This document shows positions 50,569 through 59,367 of a DNA stretch of 64,000 bases, one piece after another. How positions within the stretch are numbered: position 1 is the first letter of the stretch; every line of letters begins with the position of its first letter. The position numbers were made by a program, and so were the translations under genes. This DNA is from Erysipelotrichaceae bacterium (GTDB taxonomy: Bacteria > Bacillota_I > Bacilli_A > Erysipelotrichales > Erysipelotrichaceae): contig JAFQZR010000007.1 in NCBI GenBank assembly GCA_017405785.1, positions 51,917 to 115,916 of the forward strand. Reading direction: 5' to 3'. The notes under the pieces were generated by a model, which searched no databases, was not told the DNA's origin, and worked only from the letters and a program-made list of their open reading frames with translations.

Positions 50569-52739
50569 CAGTCTAACACATAAGGGTCAACGTCGATCCG
50601 GACCTTGATCTGCTGCCTGCTGATCTGCAGGCCTTCATACCATTTCCAGACGGTCTCGATCATCTGATCCCTGTTTGCTCCTTTCAGTACAACACGGTAT
50701 CGGTATTCATCCAGGATCCTGCCCAGCTGTGAAGGGCCCAGGGTCCTGATGTTTTCATCTTTTCTGAACTGCTCGCCCGCATCCCAGGCCAGCTGCTGCG
50801 CCCTGTTCTGATCTCTGGAAGAGAAACAGATGGCGATCATGTATTTATACGGCGGATAATCGCCGATGTGGCGGTATTCCATTTCATTTTTGAAGAAACT
50901 GACATAATCCTGTCTTACTGCCAGTCTGATGCCGTAGTGATGGCAGTCATAGGCCTGCACAAAGACTTCACCGGCACTGTGGCCTCGGCCGCTTCTGCCG
51001 GAAGCCTGAACGATCAGGTCAAAGGTCACTTCCACGCTGCGGTAATCCGTTCTGCCCAGTAAGGCGTCGGCGTTGAATATTCCCACCAGGGTGACATTAG
51101 GATAGTCCAGTCCCTTGGCGATCATCTGAGTACCTAACAGAATATCAGCTTCACCTCTTTCAAAGGCTTCCAGGATCTCCTGATGGCCGTTTTTCTTTCT
51201 GGTGGTATCAGCGTCCATCCTTAATATACGCGCTTCAGGGAACTTGTCCTGTATGGTCTCATAGAGTCTCTGAGTACCCAGTCCCTGATGGATCCAGTTA
51301 CGGCTGCCGCATTCCGGGCAGTCCATTTCCGCACTCATCTCGGTACCGCAGGTATGGCACATCAGCTTGTTTTCATCCTTGTGATAGCTCATGGCGATGT
51401 CACAGTGCGGACACTGAATGACCTTGCCGCACTTGCGGCATTTCATGATGGTCGTATACCCTCTTCTGTTAAGCAGCAGGATGCACTGCTGGTGGTTATT
51501 CAGACGGTTTCTGATGGCTTTTTCCAGCGGTTCAGAGAGAATGTAGTTACCTCTTCTGATCTGAGCCTGCATGTCGATCAGATGGCTGGTCGGCAGGTTC
51601 TGATGGATCCTGTTCTTCAGTTCCACCAGTTCATAGACGTTTCTGATGGCACGGGCATAGCTCTCCAAGGTCGGAGTAGCCGAGCCCAGAATGACCTTGC
51701 AGTGATGATGGGCTGCGCGGTGAATGGCCACATCGCGGCAGTGATAACGCGGTGAGGAATCCTGCTTATAGGAATGGTCATGTTCTTCATCCAGAACGAT
51801 CAGTCCCAGATCGTCAAACGGCATGAACACCGCACTTCTGGTTCCCACCACGATGGAAACCTGATGGTTTCTGACCAGCTGATACTGTTCGTAACGCTGC
51901 TGGTCATTCAGCTTGGAATGATATATCGCAATATTGGCACCGAAACGGCTCACCATGCGCGAAACCATCTGAGGGGTCAGCGATATTTCAGGAACTAATA
52001 TAAGCACTTGCTTGCCCCGGCGGCATTTCCGGGCTGCCAGCTGCATGTATACTTCGGTCTTGCCGGAACCGGTAAGCCCGTGCAGCAGTATGACATCCTT
52101 TTCACTGTTGTTGATCTTATCTATGGCCGAGATCTGTTCCCAGGTAAGCGGATAGTCAGCTTCCTTTATGTCAAGTTCGCTGTATCCGGCTTCCCTTTCC
52201 TTAGCGTATATTTCAACGGTCCCTTTTTTCTCAAGTACGGCTGAGATGCCGGTAAAGGCTTTGTTCAGTTCGCTTCTTAAGATATCTCCCTGTTTTAACA
52301 GTTCCACAGCCCCTTTCTGCTTCTCACTGGTAGCCTTTGTTTCATCAATCAGATGAACATAGTATTCCACAACGGAGGCTTTACGATTGCTGCGTGGCTT
52401 CATCTTGGAAGGAAGCATGCACTGGAAACAGGCGATGTTAGGCGAAACGGTCTGATGAGCCATCCATAAGCCCAGCTCATACAGTTCTTCGTTGAGGATC
52501 GGTTCATCATCGATTACTCTGATGACCTCCTTTATCTCATAACCGGCCTTCTCACTGTATTCTTCCAGTGAAAGATCGGTTTCTTCCCCACCATCAACGA
52601 AGCCAGTAACACTCTGGCTTAGTAACGGTACCTCTACTCTTACTCCTCTCTGGGCCTTCATGCCATCTTTCAGAGCATAGGTAAAGGTTCGGTTGAGATC
52701 CATCACTGGATGTTCGATCCACACGTTCACAAGATGCAT
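50568..52739 (-). CDS. priA: Primosomal helicase PriA
   Basis: The 723-residue SF2 helicase has an N-terminal 3'-end-binding domain (about 1-105), LLHGLTGSGKTEVYMQLA (Walker A), LIVLDEEHDHSYKQDS (DEEH), a zinc region CRKCGKVIQCPHC / CHTCGTEM / CPECGSRNW, and GTQMIAKGLDYPNVTLVG. It restarts stalled replication forks. No ribosome site precedes the ATG, and an extended -10 (TGTTAGAAT) ends about 7 bases before it, so the message may be leaderless. It starts a unit that runs through rsmB to rpe; def and fmt, often between priA and rsmB, are absent. Confidence 0.96.
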   Translation of the reverse strand: MHLVNVWIEHPVMDLNRTFTYALKDGMKAQRGVRVEVPLLSQSVTGFVDGGEETDLSLEEYSEKAGYEIKEVIRVIDDEPILNEELYELGLWMAHQTVSPNIACFQCMLPSKMKPRSNRKASVVEYYVHLIDETKATSEKQKGAVELLKQGDILRSELNKAFTGISAVLEKKGTVEIYAKEREAGYSELDIKEADYPLTWEQISAIDKINNSEKDVILLHGLTGSGKTEVYMQLAARKCRRGKQVLILVPEISLTPQMVSRMVSRFGANIAIYHSKLNDQQRYEQYQLVRNHQVSIVVGTRSAVFMPFDDLGLIVLDEEHDHSYKQDSSPRYHCRDVAIHRAAHHHCKVILGSATPTLESYARAIRNVYELVELKNRIHQNLPTSHLIDMQAQIRRGNYILSEPLEKAIRNRLNNHQQCILLLNRRGYTTIMKCRKCGKVIQCPHCDIAMSYHKDENKLMCHTCGTEMSAEMDCPECGSRNWIHQGLGTQRLYETIQDKFPEARILRMDADTTRKKNGHQEILEAFERGEADILLGTQMIAKGLDYPNVTLVGIFNADALLGRTDYRSVEVTFDLIVQASGRSGRGHSAGEVFVQAYDCHHYGIRLAVRQDYVSFFKNEMEYRHIGDYPPYKYMIAICFSSRDQNRAQQLAWDAGEQFRKDENIRTLGPSQLGRILDEYRYRVVLKGANRDQMIETVWKWYEGLQISRQQIKVRIDVDPYVLD

Positions 52740-52746
52740 ATATCTT

Positions 52747-52755
52747 ATTCTAACA
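52747..52755 (-). promoter_or_regulatory. Extended -10 promoter candidate of priA
   Basis: Minus-strand TGTTAGAAT, with no convincing -35. It lies between the gmk terminator and priA. Confidence 0.4.
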
Positions 52756-52787
52756 TATTAATGAGAGATGTATTTGCACATATTCAG

Positions 52788-52809
52788 AAGAAAAACGCTA
52801 TTCAGCGTT
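52788..52809 (-). terminator. Terminator overlapping the gmk stop codon
   Basis: Minus-strand AACGCT-GAAT-AGCGTT followed by TTTC; the TAG stop lies in the hairpin. Confidence 0.75.
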
Positions 52810-53379
52810 CTGTTTCTTCATGTGATTTCTGATTATGACACTGATCAGTTCCGCTGCCAGGTCAACTTCCTCGTTGCAGATGACATATTTGTACTGTCCG
52901 ACATATGTCATTTCCCTTTCAGCCTTGGCCAGTCTCTGCTGGACGATCTCTTCAGCTTCCGTACGGCGGCCTCTGATCCTTCTCTCCAGCTCTTCCATGC
53001 TAGGAGGAGTAATGAATATCATCAGAACATCAGGACATTTGGCCTTGATCTGAGCAGCACCTTCAACTTCGATTTCCAGGATGACGTTCTTGCCTTCGTC
53101 ACGCAGTCTTTCCACATATTCCAGCGGTGTGCCGTAGTAATTGCCGACAAACTCTGTCCATTCCAGCAGCTTTCCTTCTTCAATGGCCTTTTCGAATTCT
53201 TCTCTGGTCACAAAGAAATAGTCAATGCCTTCCCTTTCACCGGCTCTTGGCGCTCTTGACGTCATGGAAACCGAATAGCACCGGTTAAGATCTTCGTTCT
53301 TCATGAACTCCCGTCTGACGGTTCCCTTACCGACTCCGGAAGGTCCTGAGATAACAACTAACAAGCCCCTTTTACTCAT
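52798..53379 (-). CDS. gmk: Guanylate kinase
   Basis: From the ATG at 53379 the protein has 193 residues. P-loop VVISGPSGVGKGTVRREF, GMP-binding TSRAPRAGEREGIDYFFV and the LEIEVEGAAQIK segment are standard. It phosphorylates GMP/dGMP to the diphosphates. An upstream in-frame extension to 53412 is unlikely, as AGAGGG sits just before 53379. It is divergent from rqcH. Confidence 0.97.
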   Translation of the reverse strand: MSKRGLLVVISGPSGVGKGTVRREFMKNEDLNRCYSVSMTSRAPRAGEREGIDYFFVTREEFEKAIEEGKLLEWTEFVGNYYGTPLEYVERLRDEGKNVILEIEVEGAAQIKAKCPDVLMIFITPPSMEELERRIRGRRTEAEEIVQQRLAKAEREMTYVGQYKYVICNEEVDLAAELISVIIRNHMKKQNAE

Positions 53380-53400
53380 GATAAATACCCTCTTGACTCT

Positions 53401-53429
53401 ATTTAACAACACTTTAAGTTACAGGTCAA
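53401..53429 (-). promoter_or_regulatory. Promoter of gmk
   Basis: Minus-strand TTGACC (53424-53429), 17-base spacer, TTAAAT (53401-53406). Confidence 0.6.
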
Positions 53430-53464
53430 TTATATTATATGTTAAAATAACAGCGAGGTTATTT

Positions 53465-55087
53465 ATGGCATTTGACGGCATTTTTCTGAAGCAGATCGTC
53501 AGGCAGCTGCAGGTTCTTGACGGTTCTCACATCAACAAGATCTATCAGATTTCCGATACGGAGATCCTCTTTAGTCTGTATGCTCAGAAGAAGTACCAGC
53601 TGATGGTTTCCTGCCATTCCAGCTATAACCGCATCCACATCACCGAAAGAGACTATCCGACCAGAAATACCCCTTCCAATTTCATCATGCTGATGAGAAA
53701 GTATCTGGAGGGAGGAACGATAACCTCAATAGAACAGGCCGGTCTGGACCGCTATCTGGTCATCAACGTGCTTAACCGCAATGAGATCGGTGACCGCATC
53801 AATCTGGAGGTATACGTGGAACTAATGGGCAAGTATGCCAATCTGATCCTGGTTTACCAGAATAAGATCATCGATGCCTTAAAACGTATTCCGCCGTTTG
53901 AAAACACCAGAAGAACCATTCATCCGGGTGCCCGGTTCAAGGTAACGGAAAGCCAGCCGGACAAGATCGATCCTTTCAGCATCGACTCCGTATCCGACAG
54001 TGACAATCTGTTTGAGAAGCTTATCGGCTTCTCCCCTCTTTTATCCGATGAAGTACGCTACCGTCTGACTCACGGACAGACTTATAAACAGATTCTTGAT
54101 GAGATCGATACCAGTGACAAGGTCTACATTTCCAGCAATGATCAGTTCCACTGCATACCTTTGCTGCACCTGAATAATCCATATGTCAGCTATCCGATCT
54201 GCGAAGGTCTGGATGAGATCTACTTTGCCCGAGAGGAAAAGGAAAGAATCCGCCAGCAGACCGGTGACCTCTTCAAGTTCACCAGACGTGAGATCAAGAA
54301 GTGTGAAACCAAGATCAGCCGTCTTAACGAATCCCTGGAAGAAGCCCTGAACTGCGATATCTGGCGCCGGTACGGCGATGTCTTATATGCCAACATGAAT
54401 AAGGTCACCAAGGGAATGACTTCCGTGACACTGCAGGACTATGAAGGCAATGAGATAACCGTTCCTCTTGATCCGAAACTGGATGTCAGAGGCAATGCCC
54501 GCAAATGCTTTCAGAAATACCGCAAGGGTTCTACCGGACAGAAATACATCGAAGAACAGCTGCAGCAGGCTGAAGAAAACCTCAGTTATTTCCGACTGAT
54601 CGATCAGCAGCTCAGACAGGCTGACTTTAATACCGCCCGGGAGATACGTCAGGAACTGGAGAAAAACGGCTACATGAAGCCTAAGAGATCCCGTGCTCCG
54701 AAAAAGAAACCGGAAGAACCTAAGTATCTGAAGATACCTTTCAATGACAAGATTATCTACCTCGGCAAAAACAACATTCAGAATGACTATGTCACCTTCA
54801 AAAAAGCTCAGAGAAATGACATGTGGTTTCATGTCAAGGATGCTCACGGTTCCCACGTGGTAATAACGGACAGTGAACCAGATGAAGAAGAGATCCGTCT
54901 GTGTGCCCAGTTAGCGGCATATTTCTCGGAGATGAGGGAATCCGGTTCCATTCCAGTCAATTACACTCAGGTCAGACACATAAAAAAGATACCTGGTTCC
55001 AAGCTGGGACTGGTATCGATGAGTGAGTATAATACCATCTACATTGACATAGATGAATCATATCTTAAGCAGTTTGTTTCGCTTTAG
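53465..55087 (+). CDS. rqcH: RqcH/NFACT ribosome quality-control protein
   Basis: The protein has 540 residues from the ATG at 53465 (GCGAGG upstream). It starts MAFDGIFLKQIVRQL, the NFACT-N domain. A helical middle (about 310-430) with KKCETKISRLNESLEEAL type heptads follows (true text KKCETKISRLNESLEE). The C-terminal NFACT-R domain has NDMWFHVKDAHGSHVVI. RqcH binds stalled 50S-peptidyl-tRNA complexes and adds alanine tails that mark nascent chains for decay. Old annotations call it fibronectin-binding. Frame upstream to 53303 is not translated. Its end overlaps the convergent MFS gene by 23 bases. Confidence 0.93.
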   Translation: MAFDGIFLKQIVRQLQVLDGSHINKIYQISDTEILFSLYAQKKYQLMVSCHSSYNRIHITERDYPTRNTPSNFIMLMRKYLEGGTITSIEQAGLDRYLVINVLNRNEIGDRINLEVYVELMGKYANLILVYQNKIIDALKRIPPFENTRRTIHPGARFKVTESQPDKIDPFSIDSVSDSDNLFEKLIGFSPLLSDEVRYRLTHGQTYKQILDEIDTSDKVYISSNDQFHCIPLLHLNNPYVSYPICEGLDEIYFAREEKERIRQQTGDLFKFTRREIKKCETKISRLNESLEEALNCDIWRRYGDVLYANMNKVTKGMTSVTLQDYEGNEITVPLDPKLDVRGNARKCFQKYRKGSTGQKYIEEQLQQAEENLSYFRLIDQQLRQADFNTAREIRQELEKNGYMKPKRSRAPKKKPEEPKYLKIPFNDKIIYLGKNNIQNDYVTFKKAQRNDMWFHVKDAHGSHVVITDSEPDEEEIRLCAQLAAYFSEMRESGSIPVNYTQVRHIKKIPGSKLGLVSMSEYNTIYIDIDESYLKQFVSL

Positions 55088-56228
55088 TACGGTATAAGCT
55101 AAAAGCCAGTACGGCATGAATGGCCATGAAACTTGTGGCGATGCTTATCGGCAGAGTATAGGAGCCGCTGAAGTCATACATGAACCCGACAACGCTTATG
55201 CACATGGCATAAACGGAAGTTGACACAAAGGATACCACCGGATAGGCTTCGCGGTATCTTTCTCCACCGTAGAGATCCATGCACATCATGGATATCAGTA
55301 AGGCACTGATCGAATACACCGCACCGTACAGGAAGGCTCCTACCAGTAGGACAGCAATATCTGTTCCAAACAGTAACCGGAAATCACCGATGATGTTAAC
55401 GCTCGCCATTATGGCGATCGTTTTCTTTGTGCCGATGCGGTCAGCCAGAGTTCCTGCCAGTAACTTGAATGACAGATTGGCCAGCATGCAGGCTGAAGTC
55501 ATATAGGCAGCGCTGGAAGAATGCAGACCCTTGCCGGTACCAATACCGATCATGTGCTGACCCAAAGCCGGAACCAGCTGCAGGAAGATGACCGCAATAA
55601 ATACTTTAACCATGAAACCGTCAACCAAGGATCTTCTTTTCTGTTTATCAGTCTTACGGGAAGAAATATACCTTATCGGATAGATCATTGACGGCATACA
55701 CAATAATAACATGATGGCTGCCATAACGCGGTAACCGATTCGCCAGCCATGGTTTTCAATGACGGAAGCCAGGATCGGATTGAACACCGCTCCCCCTACT
55801 CCCGAGAAGCTTAAGACCAGGCCGGTCTTGGTGCCCAGATTTTCATGAATCAGACTGTTGATGATGATAGTGATGATCACAGTTGAAAAACAGCTGTTAC
55901 CCGCACCCATTAACACTGCCAGCCCATAGAAATGCCAGACTCTGGCAGAGAATGACATCATGAAGATGGCCAGAATGTTGCACATCATTCCCGTAATAAG
56001 AACCTTCTTGAAATTCTTTTCGGTCAGAATGCGCGGCAGAACCATGGTGGCCACACCGGTGGTGATGCTTCCTATTGTACTGTATAAAGACAGTGTACCC
56101 TTTCCCACTCCCAGTGCCTGTGATACCGGAGTGTAGAACACTCCCGGACAGTTCATCGAAAGACCGACGGAACTGGCCGCCATCAGACACATTATCAGGA
56201 TCAGGACAAAGTCGCTGTCTTTTTTCAT
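55065..56228 (-). CDS. MFS transporter (OFA-like)
   Basis: The 387-residue protein has twelve predicted membrane helices. It has a first-helix motif SVGLSMNCPGVFYTPVSQAL, a basic loop between helices 2 and 3 (PRILTEKNFKKVL) and the central motif LAGTLADRIGTKKTIA. It is most like the oxalate/formate-type or NarK-related clade by the first helix, but the substrate is not known. It follows rapZ by 3 bases and is in that transcript. Confidence 0.85.
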   Translation of the reverse strand: MKKDSDFVLILIMCLMAASSVGLSMNCPGVFYTPVSQALGVGKGTLSLYSTIGSITTGVATMVLPRILTEKNFKKVLITGMMCNILAIFMMSFSARVWHFYGLAVLMGAGNSCFSTVIITIIINSLIHENLGTKTGLVLSFSGVGGAVFNPILASVIENHGWRIGYRVMAAIMLLLCMPSMIYPIRYISSRKTDKQKRRSLVDGFMVKVFIAVIFLQLVPALGQHMIGIGTGKGLHSSSAAYMTSACMLANLSFKLLAGTLADRIGTKKTIAIMASVNIIGDFRLLFGTDIAVLLVGAFLYGAVYSISALLISMMCMDLYGGERYREAYPVVSFVSTSVYAMCISVVGFMYDFSGSYTLPISIATSFMAIHAVLAFSLYRTKAKQTA

Positions 56229-56231
56229 TTT

Positions 56232-57092
56232 CTAATATTCCTTATCAATGTCGCGGTGAACAACTACGGTTCTGTAACCTGCTTCCTTGAGATGTTCGTC
56301 AATGTAACGGACAAAGCTTACGGAGCGGTGATGACCGGAAGTACAGCCGATGGAGACAACCAGTTCGTTCTTTCCTTCCCTCTGGTAGTACGGAATGAAC
56401 TCATACAGGAAGTCCATGATCTTGCCGGACATGGATGCCGACTGCGGAAAGCTGAAGACATAGTTGAAGACACTGTCATCCATGCCACTGTCGTGTTTCA
56501 GTTCATCAATATAGAACGGATTCGGCAGACATCTGACATCGTATACCAGGTCAGATTCATTAGGAATGCTGTGACGGTAACCGAAGGAAATAAGCTTGAT
56601 GGTCAGCCCGTCATAATCGGCATCTTTGAACATGTCGATGATGTTCTGTCTTAACTGCTGCGGACGCAGATGGGTGGTATCAATAACCACATCGGCTCTC
56701 TCCATTACCGGCCGGCAGATCTCGATTTCCTTATTGATGGCATCCTCCAGAGAAGGTATCTCTTTGGAAACCAGAGGATGCTTTCTTCTGGTCTGCTTGT
56801 AGCGGCCTAAAAGGATCTCCCGCTCGCAGGTGATGAAGATCAGCTGGTAATCGATATTCCGCTGCTTCAGTTCATCCAGCTCACTTAAAAAGTCCTCAAA
56901 CATGGCCTGGGAACGGCTGTCTACGACGATAACCAGATTCTTTGTTGTCGGATTATCCAGCTGCAGACGGCAGACTGGGGCCAGAAGCTTCGGCGGCAGA
57001 TTATCGATGCAGAAATAGCCGATGTCTTCCAGATTGTTACATACAACTGACTTACCGGCTCCGGAGAGACCGGAAATGATCAACAGACTCAT
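56232..57092 (-). CDS. rapZ: RapZ/YvcJ nucleotide-binding protein
   Basis: The 286-residue protein has a P-loop IISGLSGAGKSVVCNNLED, DNLPPKLL, VVDSRSQAMF, the GHHRSVSF motif (CTSGHHRSV) near the C-terminus and EYRTVVVHRDI-like end (GYRTVVVHRDIDKEY). RapZ in E. coli is an RNase adaptor controlling GlmS; Bacillota YvcJ has NTPase activity, and its usual neighbours yvcK and whiA are absent here. It lies in a WYL-ycxB-rapZ-MFS unit. Confidence 0.95.
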   Translation of the reverse strand: MSLLIISGLSGAGKSVVCNNLEDIGYFCIDNLPPKLLAPVCRLQLDNPTTKNLVIVVDSRSQAMFEDFLSELDELKQRNIDYQLIFITCEREILLGRYKQTRRKHPLVSKEIPSLEDAINKEIEICRPVMERADVVIDTTHLRPQQLRQNIIDMFKDADYDGLTIKLISFGYRHSIPNESDLVYDVRCLPNPFYIDELKHDSGMDDSVFNYVFSFPQSASMSGKIMDFLYEFIPYYQREGKNELVVSIGCTSGHHRSVSFVRYIDEHLKEAGYRTVVVHRDIDKEY

Positions 57093-57096
57093 GATA

Positions 57097-57687
57097 TCAC
57101 TTCTTTTCTTTCTTCTTTTCCTTCAGTTTTTCTTCTGCCTTAGCCAGACGGCTTTTGAGCTTGAACATGTGTTCCAGTTCAGCCATGCTCTCTTCATTAA
57201 GAGCTCTTTTAGGCAGGACGATCTGATTCTTCTTCAGATCGATCAGATAGCAGTCCTTGGTTTCATAGACATCCATTTCCTCAGTAAGCTTATGACTTTC
57301 CTTCAGATTACCGGATGTGCAGGTAAGGTTCTTACTGTCAATGGTAATGACTGTTTCCGGATATTCGGCAACATTCCTGTTGTATTTACGGTTAACTGAA
57401 AGCTTCGTGAAGAACCTCTTGGCAGCCGGAGCAGCTACGGCAAACAGATACATGACCAGTCCCATAAACGGGAACGTAAAGGCACGGTACATCTTTTCAA
57501 CATCGTTTCTGTCACCGGTATAATACATGACTATCTGTATGAGTCCCCATCCTATCAGTAAGATCGCAAAGATGCGGTACAGTCTGACCAGATGGCCGGT
57601 CTCATAGTCGTATTCCGGGGAATTGACCGTATTGAAATACGCCTTCTGCTTCATGTCTTCATTGTTGTTGGTGTACTTTATTACCAT
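57097..57687 (-). CDS. YcxB-like membrane protein
   Basis: The 196-residue protein has two membrane helices (about 36-54, 71-92) followed by a beta-rich cytoplasmic domain: ETVITIDSKNLTCTSGNLKESHKL and DVYETKDCYLIDLKKNQIVLPKRAL (split forms: ITIDSKNLTC, CYLIDLKKNQIVLPKRAL). That is the YcxB-like C-terminal pattern. It ends in a Lys/Glu tail (KEKKKEKK). The function is unknown. AAGGAG precedes the ATG. It lies 6 bases after the WYL gene. Confidence 0.7.
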   Translation of the reverse strand: MVIKYTNNNEDMKQKAYFNTVNSPEYDYETGHLVRLYRIFAILLIGWGLIQIVMYYTGDRNDVEKMYRAFTFPFMGLVMYLFAVAAPAAKRFFTKLSVNRKYNRNVAEYPETVITIDSKNLTCTSGNLKESHKLTEEMDVYETKDCYLIDLKKNQIVLPKRALNEESMAELEHMFKLKSRLAKAEEKLKEKKKEKK

Positions 57688-57693
57688 ATCTAA

Positions 57694-58650
57694 TCACTCC
57701 TTATACCGTGCTGCTGCCTGCAGGCAGGTTTCACGGAATTCTTCTATGACACTGTCAGGTGACAGGATCTTAATATCATCGCCGTATCTTAACAGCCAGG
57801 AGAAGAAAAGCCTTGAGACCACTACCCTGATGCTGCAGTCAAAATACGAATCATTGCTGGAAAGAATGATGACGCTGCTGCCGAACTGATCCATCACATC
57901 TGACCGGTAGCGGGCTGCACATCTTAATCTGACCGTCATCGTCTCTCCACTGTACATCATTATATGCTTTTCCACATAACTCTGTACATCAAACTGACGG
58001 TAAATGTGATCAGTTTCCACCGGTTCGATGTCTTCCATGCGGTCAATGCGGTAATGAACATAGTCCTGATGCTTTTCGGAATAGCCAACCAGATAGTATC
58101 TTTCATCCTGCCAGATAATGGCATAAGGCACGGTTTCATATCTGGCTTTGCGTCTTCTTTTCTTCTCTTTGGTCACTGTATAGTCGAAATAATCAAACAG
58201 GATCTTCTTCTTTTCATAGAGCGCTTCACCGATGGCATCGATGTTATAGAATATCTGCTCGTTGGTGCTTTTGTTACTGCGGTAAGACAGAGTCTTTCTG
58301 ATCTTCTCCCGGTTATATTCGTTGGTCAGACTTAACAGCTTTTCCATCAGGGCTTCACTTTTAGCTTCCGTAACAAAGCTGCAGGCTGATACGGCATCAG
58401 CCAGGATGCGCAGCTCACTGTTTTCAAACAGTTCGTCATCATAGTAATAGCCGTTTTTCTCACCCTTGACGGATTCAACGTAAATGCCCATGTCATTAAG
58501 GGCCTTTACATCGCTGTAGATCGTCTTTCTTTCGACTTCCTCTCCCTGCTGCTGCAGCAAGGGAATCAGCTCTTCACTGTTGAGCGGATGGTTTATGTCG
58601 GTCTTCTGCCTGAGGATATCCAGCAGTTTGATGATTCGGGTCTTGCTCAT
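57694..58650 (-). CDS. WYL-domain transcription regulator
   Basis: From the ATG at 58650 (AGGAGAT before) the protein has 318 residues: an N-terminal winged HTH (about 1-60, LNSEELIPLLQQQGEEVERK and TIYSDVKALNDMGI), a WYL domain (about 130-210, YETVPYAIIWQDERYYLVGY) and a C-terminal extension. WYL proteins sense ligands and often repress neighbours. It is divergent from the small membrane gene at 58773, with a palindrome between. It heads the ycxB-rapZ-MFS unit. Confidence 0.9.
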   Translation of the reverse strand: MSKTRIIKLLDILRQKTDINHPLNSEELIPLLQQQGEEVERKTIYSDVKALNDMGIYVESVKGEKNGYYYDDELFENSELRILADAVSACSFVTEAKSEALMEKLLSLTNEYNREKIRKTLSYRSNKSTNEQIFYNIDAIGEALYEKKKILFDYFDYTVTKEKKRRRKARYETVPYAIIWQDERYYLVGYSEKHQDYVHYRIDRMEDIEPVETDHIYRQFDVQSYVEKHIMMYSGETMTVRLRCAARYRSDVMDQFGSSVIILSSNDSYFDCSIRVVVSRLFFSWLLRYGDDIKILSPDSVIEEFRETCLQAAARYKE

Positions 58651-58723
58651 AGGGTATCTCCTTAGGATTATTATAGCATCACTATATTCAGGAATACAGT
58701 TCAAAGTCCAAAAAAACGTACAT

Positions 58724-58736
58724 TGCATAATATGCA
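58724..58736. promoter_or_regulatory. 13-base palindrome between WYL and membrane gene
   Basis: TGCATAATATGCA is a perfect palindrome around a central base pair, in the divergent promoter region. It may be an operator for the WYL protein. Confidence 0.4.
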
Positions 58737-58772
58737 TAAAAGCTATCATATCATTGCAAGGAGGTATTCAAC

Positions 58773-59321
58773 ATGTCTCAGAAAACAAGATTATCAATAG
58801 CTTACGGCCTTTCCTTAATGGCCACTGCTCTTTCCATAAACAACTCACTTATCTTAAGCATTACTGCCTTATTTGCGGCAACCTATCTGATCAGGGATCT
58901 GCTGATGAAGAAAAGAAATGTCTATTGTCTGCCTTTTGTGGCACTCGCCGGAATCATCAACACTCTGATCTATGTCCTTGGTTTTCCTCATTTTCTCTTT
59001 GCCGGTCAGTCATTTACCTTCAGCTGCGGTTTTCTCATCATCTTCTCCATGGTTTATACCTACGCCTTATTACAGGCCAATAACCGTCAGCTGAAGAAGA
59101 CTGTCCGCATTGATGCCATCTGCTGTCTGGCAGTCATGGGTCTGATGATCATCTCCGATCTGTTCATCAGAATCACCCTTCCCCAGTCAGGGATGGGTGT
59201 ATTAACCGGATTCTGGCTGTTACTGGCCATGATGGCCGTGACTTTACTGTCAGTGTTCCCGGTAATTGTGTTAAGAAATACTTACGCACATCAGCGTCAG
59301 CTGGCGAGAAAGATGTCTTAA
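58773..59321 (+). CDS. Multi-pass membrane protein, about six helices
   Basis: The 182-residue protein has hydrophobic segments at about 10-27, 28-42, 53-70, 78-100, 112-132 and 143-168. I do not recognise the family. AAGGAGG precedes the ATG. It is divergent from the WYL gene and upstream of the OLD-like gene by 46 bases, which has its own TATAAT, so it may be separately transcribed. Confidence 0.65.
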   Translation: MSQKTRLSIAYGLSLMATALSINNSLILSITALFAATYLIRDLLMKKRNVYCLPFVALAGIINTLIYVLGFPHFLFAGQSFTFSCGFLIIFSMVYTYALLQANNRQLKKTVRIDAICCLAVMGLMIISDLFIRITLPQSGMGVLTGFWLLLAMMAVTLLSVFPVIVLRNTYAHQRQLARKMS

Positions 59322-59367
59322 TGATAATTATTTGTGTATAATATAGGTTGAAAGACAGGTATTATAC

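Noticed and set aside
53303..53464. N-terminal extension of RqcH
   Set aside because: The extra 54 residues are antisense to gmk and the conserved NFACT start begins at 53465.
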